The position numbers and the translations under genes were made by a program. The notes under the pieces are model-generated. The model did not search any database, was not told the origin of the DNA, and saw nothing but the letters and a program-made list of their open reading frames with translations. A stretch of DNA of 5,305 bases from positions 1 through 5,305 of the forward strand of contig DAOVKO010000150.1 in assembly GCA_030631725.1 (NCBI GenBank). Reading direction: 5' to 3'. Of this stretch, positions 3,429 through 5,305 are shown one piece after another; positions within the stretch are counted from its first letter, which is position 1, and every line of letters begins with the position of its first letter. The stretch comes from Actinomycetes bacterium (GTDB lineage Bacteria > Planctomycetota > Phycisphaerae > JAACET01).

Positions 3429-5216
3429 GCTACATTGCTTTGCGTGATTGGGATTGAAGGAGGACACGCTAAGGCCCAGGGAGTTGCTGGGGATTGGGAG
3501 CTCTACGCTGTATATCCATACGGCCCCATGAACCGTCAGGATCCGGGGCTGTGCCGCCAGGACGATCCTTTTGTTACCCTTGCCCAAGGAGAGCTCGAAT
3601 CGGTCTGTCTGGTGGTAGACAACCGTGCGAGCACGCAAACGCTTGACTTCCGCGTGAGCATAAGCCCGTTGTATTTTCCAAAGGATCGAATCCGCGTCGG
3701 GAGGCTCGTGTATCTGCCGGCGCGTGCGGGAGGGCCGCGCCAGGAAATACATCCCGCCAAGGCAGGGCCAGAGATTGCCGATGCAATAGTGCCCCTGGGA
3801 GTGGCTGAACCCCTGACCGTGGGCCCTAAGGAGGTCCGTCATATCTGGCTCACGCTGGATGCTCGAGGTGCTTCGTCCACCAGCGGCGTTATAGAGGTTA
3901 CAGTCAGGCCTCTGACGCCCACTGCCAATGGGAGAAGGCGGCCGTCCAAGAAGCTGAATATAAATTTTCAGATTTGGCCCTTTGCCTTACCGGAAAAGAC
4001 CCCTATCACCGTCTTCACCTGGGATTATGGCAGCGCCACCCAGAACGACGAATGGTTGCGGAACTTCCTTGAGCACAGAGTCAACGCCTTTAGTGTGGCC
4101 CTGCAGCCCAGATTTAGTCGAGTGAAGAACGTTGTAAGCCTTAAACTAAGACCAGATGGTTCATTGGAAAGCCAGCCGGACTTCTCCGGCCTTACCGACA
4201 TGCTGCTGCGGGCCAAGCCGTACGGCAAGTTCTTCTTCGAGACCTGGTACTTCCGCAGCCGGGACTCAGACAAGGAGTCCGGCGGCTGGGAGTGCACCGA
4301 CGGCAGCACAATACCGCACCTCAGCGACAGATGGGCCATCGGCTACAAGCAGTGGCTCAGGGCCCTCAAGGCCTACCTGGAGTCGCTCGGCATCGGGACC
4401 GACCAGTGGTACTTCCTCACACACGACGAGGCCTTCCACCAAGATGGGGAGAAGGGCTCGCTCGGCTGTGCCAAGCTCGCCTATGAGGTCGATCCGACCA
4501 TACAGTTTTTCATGGATACCTGGCCGACCCGCGGGCCCGAACAGCTAGAGCCTTGGCGGAAGAAGGGCACGAACGTCACCTGGTGTCCGGATTTCGGTAT
4601 CTACAACCTTGGTCCATGGCATTTGCTGAAATCCTTGAACAGGCCTATGTGGATGTACCTATGCCATGAACAGACGCGGGATCTCAGCCCCCACGCCTTC
4701 TACCGGGTCAGGGGTTGGTTGGCGTGGATCTACGGCCTTGACGGCATAGCCCTCTGGTCGCCCATCACGCGTTTCGGGAGTGGTTGGGACGATTTAGACG
4801 GCGGTCACGGCGATACGTGTATGATCCTGACAGACTCGGATGACATAATACCTGATATGCCTGAGGAAGCCCGCTCGTACTATTACCTTTGGGAGAATAA
4901 TGACCGCCCACCACCCGCCGATTGGGATGGAAAACCAATTAACACCCGCCGATGGGAGGCGTACCGAGAGGGCATCGAAGACTACCTCTACCTGCACCTG
5001 CTGGATAGCCTGCTCAAGACAAAAAAGCCGGATGCCAGCCTGGCGGCCAAAGCCCGCAAGCTCATGGCCAAAGCCTGCGAGGAGTTTGAGCTGGCCACGG
5101 ATCATAGATACCTTGGCGAGCGGAAAAGGCGCTGGATTGTAACAGAAGACAATGCCAAAACCACACAAGCCCAGCGGAAACAGATAGCCGAATTGATCAT
5201 AAAATTGAATCGTTGA
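3393..5216 (+). CDS. Secreted GH123/DUF4091-like glycoside hydrolase, array copy 2 (607 aa)
   Basis: Seen: a signal peptide probably cut after AKA (residue 28). Copy 1 landmarks recur in the same order: YPYGPMNR (41-48), AQGELESVCL (64-73), WYFLTHDEAF with the acid pair Asp345-Glu346, a GWLAWIYGLDG segment, and RRWEAYREGIEDYLYLHLL from residue 519. Known and inferred role as for copy 1: exported hydrolase of an amino-sugar glycan by the GH123 mechanism, substrate unproven. Distinctive: residues 481-512, rich in Asp, Tyr and Pro (ending PPPADWD), replace only three residues (GAD) in copy 1. Small insertions lie before the barrel and near residue 380. Compared with copy 1, the segment 4296-4523 and the last 276 bases are about 92% identical in DNA, while 3972-4091 is only about 66%. 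The start is fixed by AAGGAA 7 bases upstream plus the signal peptide. A Cys in the hydrophobic core (TLLC) does not form a proper lipobox. Confidence 0.85.
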   Translation: MKTKTWIAISVVATLLCVIGIEGGHAKAQGVAGDWELYAVYPYGPMNRQDPGLCRQDDPFVTLAQGELESVCLVVDNRASTQTLDFRVSISPLYFPKDRIRVGRLVYLPARAGGPRQEIHPAKAGPEIADAIVPLGVAEPLTVGPKEVRHIWLTLDARGASSTSGVIEVTVRPLTPTANGRRRPSKKLNINFQIWPFALPEKTPITVFTWDYGSATQNDEWLRNFLEHRVNAFSVALQPRFSRVKNVVSLKLRPDGSLESQPDFSGLTDMLLRAKPYGKFFFETWYFRSRDSDKESGGWECTDGSTIPHLSDRWAIGYKQWLRALKAYLESLGIGTDQWYFLTHDEAFHQDGEKGSLGCAKLAYEVDPTIQFFMDTWPTRGPEQLEPWRKKGTNVTWCPDFGIYNLGPWHLLKSLNRPMWMYLCHEQTRDLSPHAFYRVRGWLAWIYGLDGIALWSPITRFGSGWDDLDGGHGDTCMILTDSDDIIPDMPEEARSYYYLWENNDRPPPADWDGKPINTRRWEAYREGIEDYLYLHLLDSLLKTKKPDASLAAKARKLMAKACEEFELATDHRYLGERKRRWIVTEDNAKTTQAQRKQIAELIIKLNR

Positions 5217-5269
5217 GTATCGATGAGACGTCTCTCGGATACAGGCTCGCGCCGGAAAGGAAAAATCAT
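5217..5269 (+). promoter_or_regulatory. Second copy of the 53-bp intercistronic linker
   Basis: Identical to 3340-3392, including the interrupted 26-base palindrome (5217-5242) and the AAGGAA ribosome-binding site 7 bases before the ATG at 5270. Conservation with no substitutions, where the flanking coding DNA has diverged, suggests recent duplication, conversion or a functional role. Confidence 0.6.
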
Positions 5270-5305
5270 ATGAAAACGAAAACCTGGATCGCTATTTCCG
5301 TGGTC
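5270..5305 (+). CDS. Start of a third GH123-like array member (12 codons, cut by window end)
   Basis: Seen: ATG followed by 11 codons reading MKTKTWIAISVV, identical in DNA to the start of copy 2, with the same ribosome-binding site. Inference: a third tandem paralogue sharing at least the signal peptide. It could be closer to copy 2 than copy 1 is, or a further exact copy collapsed in assembly. Nothing beyond the signal-peptide start can be said. Confidence 0.7.
   Translation, partial: MKTKTWIAISVV

Larger units (their letters stand above)
5214..5305 (+). repeat. 92-bp exact direct repeat, second copy, truncated by the window end
   Basis: This is an exact repeat of 3337-3428. It is preceded by sequence unique to copy 2, so it is a real second junction rather than the same locus read twice. 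A short-read assembly would be expected to break here if the next gene starts identically to copy 2. Confidence 0.95.

Noticed and set aside
3393..3476. Lipoprotein signal in hydrolase copy 2 (TLLC)
   Set aside because: The residues before Cys17 do not match a lipobox, which needs a small residue at -1; AKA before residue 29 fits ordinary signal peptidase better.
5214..5305. Terminal 92-bp repeat as a sign of a circular contig or duplicated assembly end
   Set aside because: The repeat matches an internal position, not the opposite end of the window, and its upstream flank is specific to copy 2; a real third junction is the simpler explanation.

Overview
The window looks like part, perhaps all, of a metagenomic contig from an anaerobic bacterium. 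A flavodoxin- or ferredoxin-dependent 2-oxoacid oxidoreductase subunit sits beside secreted GH123/DUF4091-type glycoside hydrolase paralogues. That combination fits anaerobic Planctomycetota (Phycisphaerae-like) or a similar polysaccharide degrader. This is an inference from gene content; there is no rRNA or marker gene to confirm it.

Layout. On the minus strand, the left edge holds the first 260 codons of a 2-oxoacid:acceptor oxidoreductase gamma subunit, cut off just as a C-terminal 4Fe-4S ferredoxin module begins. It is transcribed away from everything else. A roughly 860-bp divergent intergenic region (782-1638) follows. It is not empty: it carries two short non-autonomous transposon-like elements. 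The first is a 171-bp element with perfect 13-bp terminal inverted repeats and a perfect 9-bp target duplication, containing a REP-like CATTGCGAG palindrome. The second is a ~177-bp element with 17-19-bp perfect inverted repeats flanked by TA. After these come a plausible promoter and a structured 5' leader.

On the plus strand, a 566-residue and a 607-residue secreted GH123-like protein lie in tandem, separated by a 53-bp linker with an interrupted palindrome. A third copy begins at the right edge: the last 92 bases exactly repeat the end-linker-start junction between the first two genes. The array therefore has at least three members, with a repeat period of 1877 bp.

The two complete paralogues are mosaics. 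The catalytic core and C-terminus are about 92% identical in DNA, with few synonymous changes. An N-terminal/early-barrel segment is about 66% identical, with most synonymous sites changed. This points to repeated gene conversion between array members. The hydrolases are probably exported to attack an amino-sugar-containing glycan, while the oxidoreductase belongs to central anaerobic carbon metabolism. Nothing in the sequence ties the two functionally beyond proximity.
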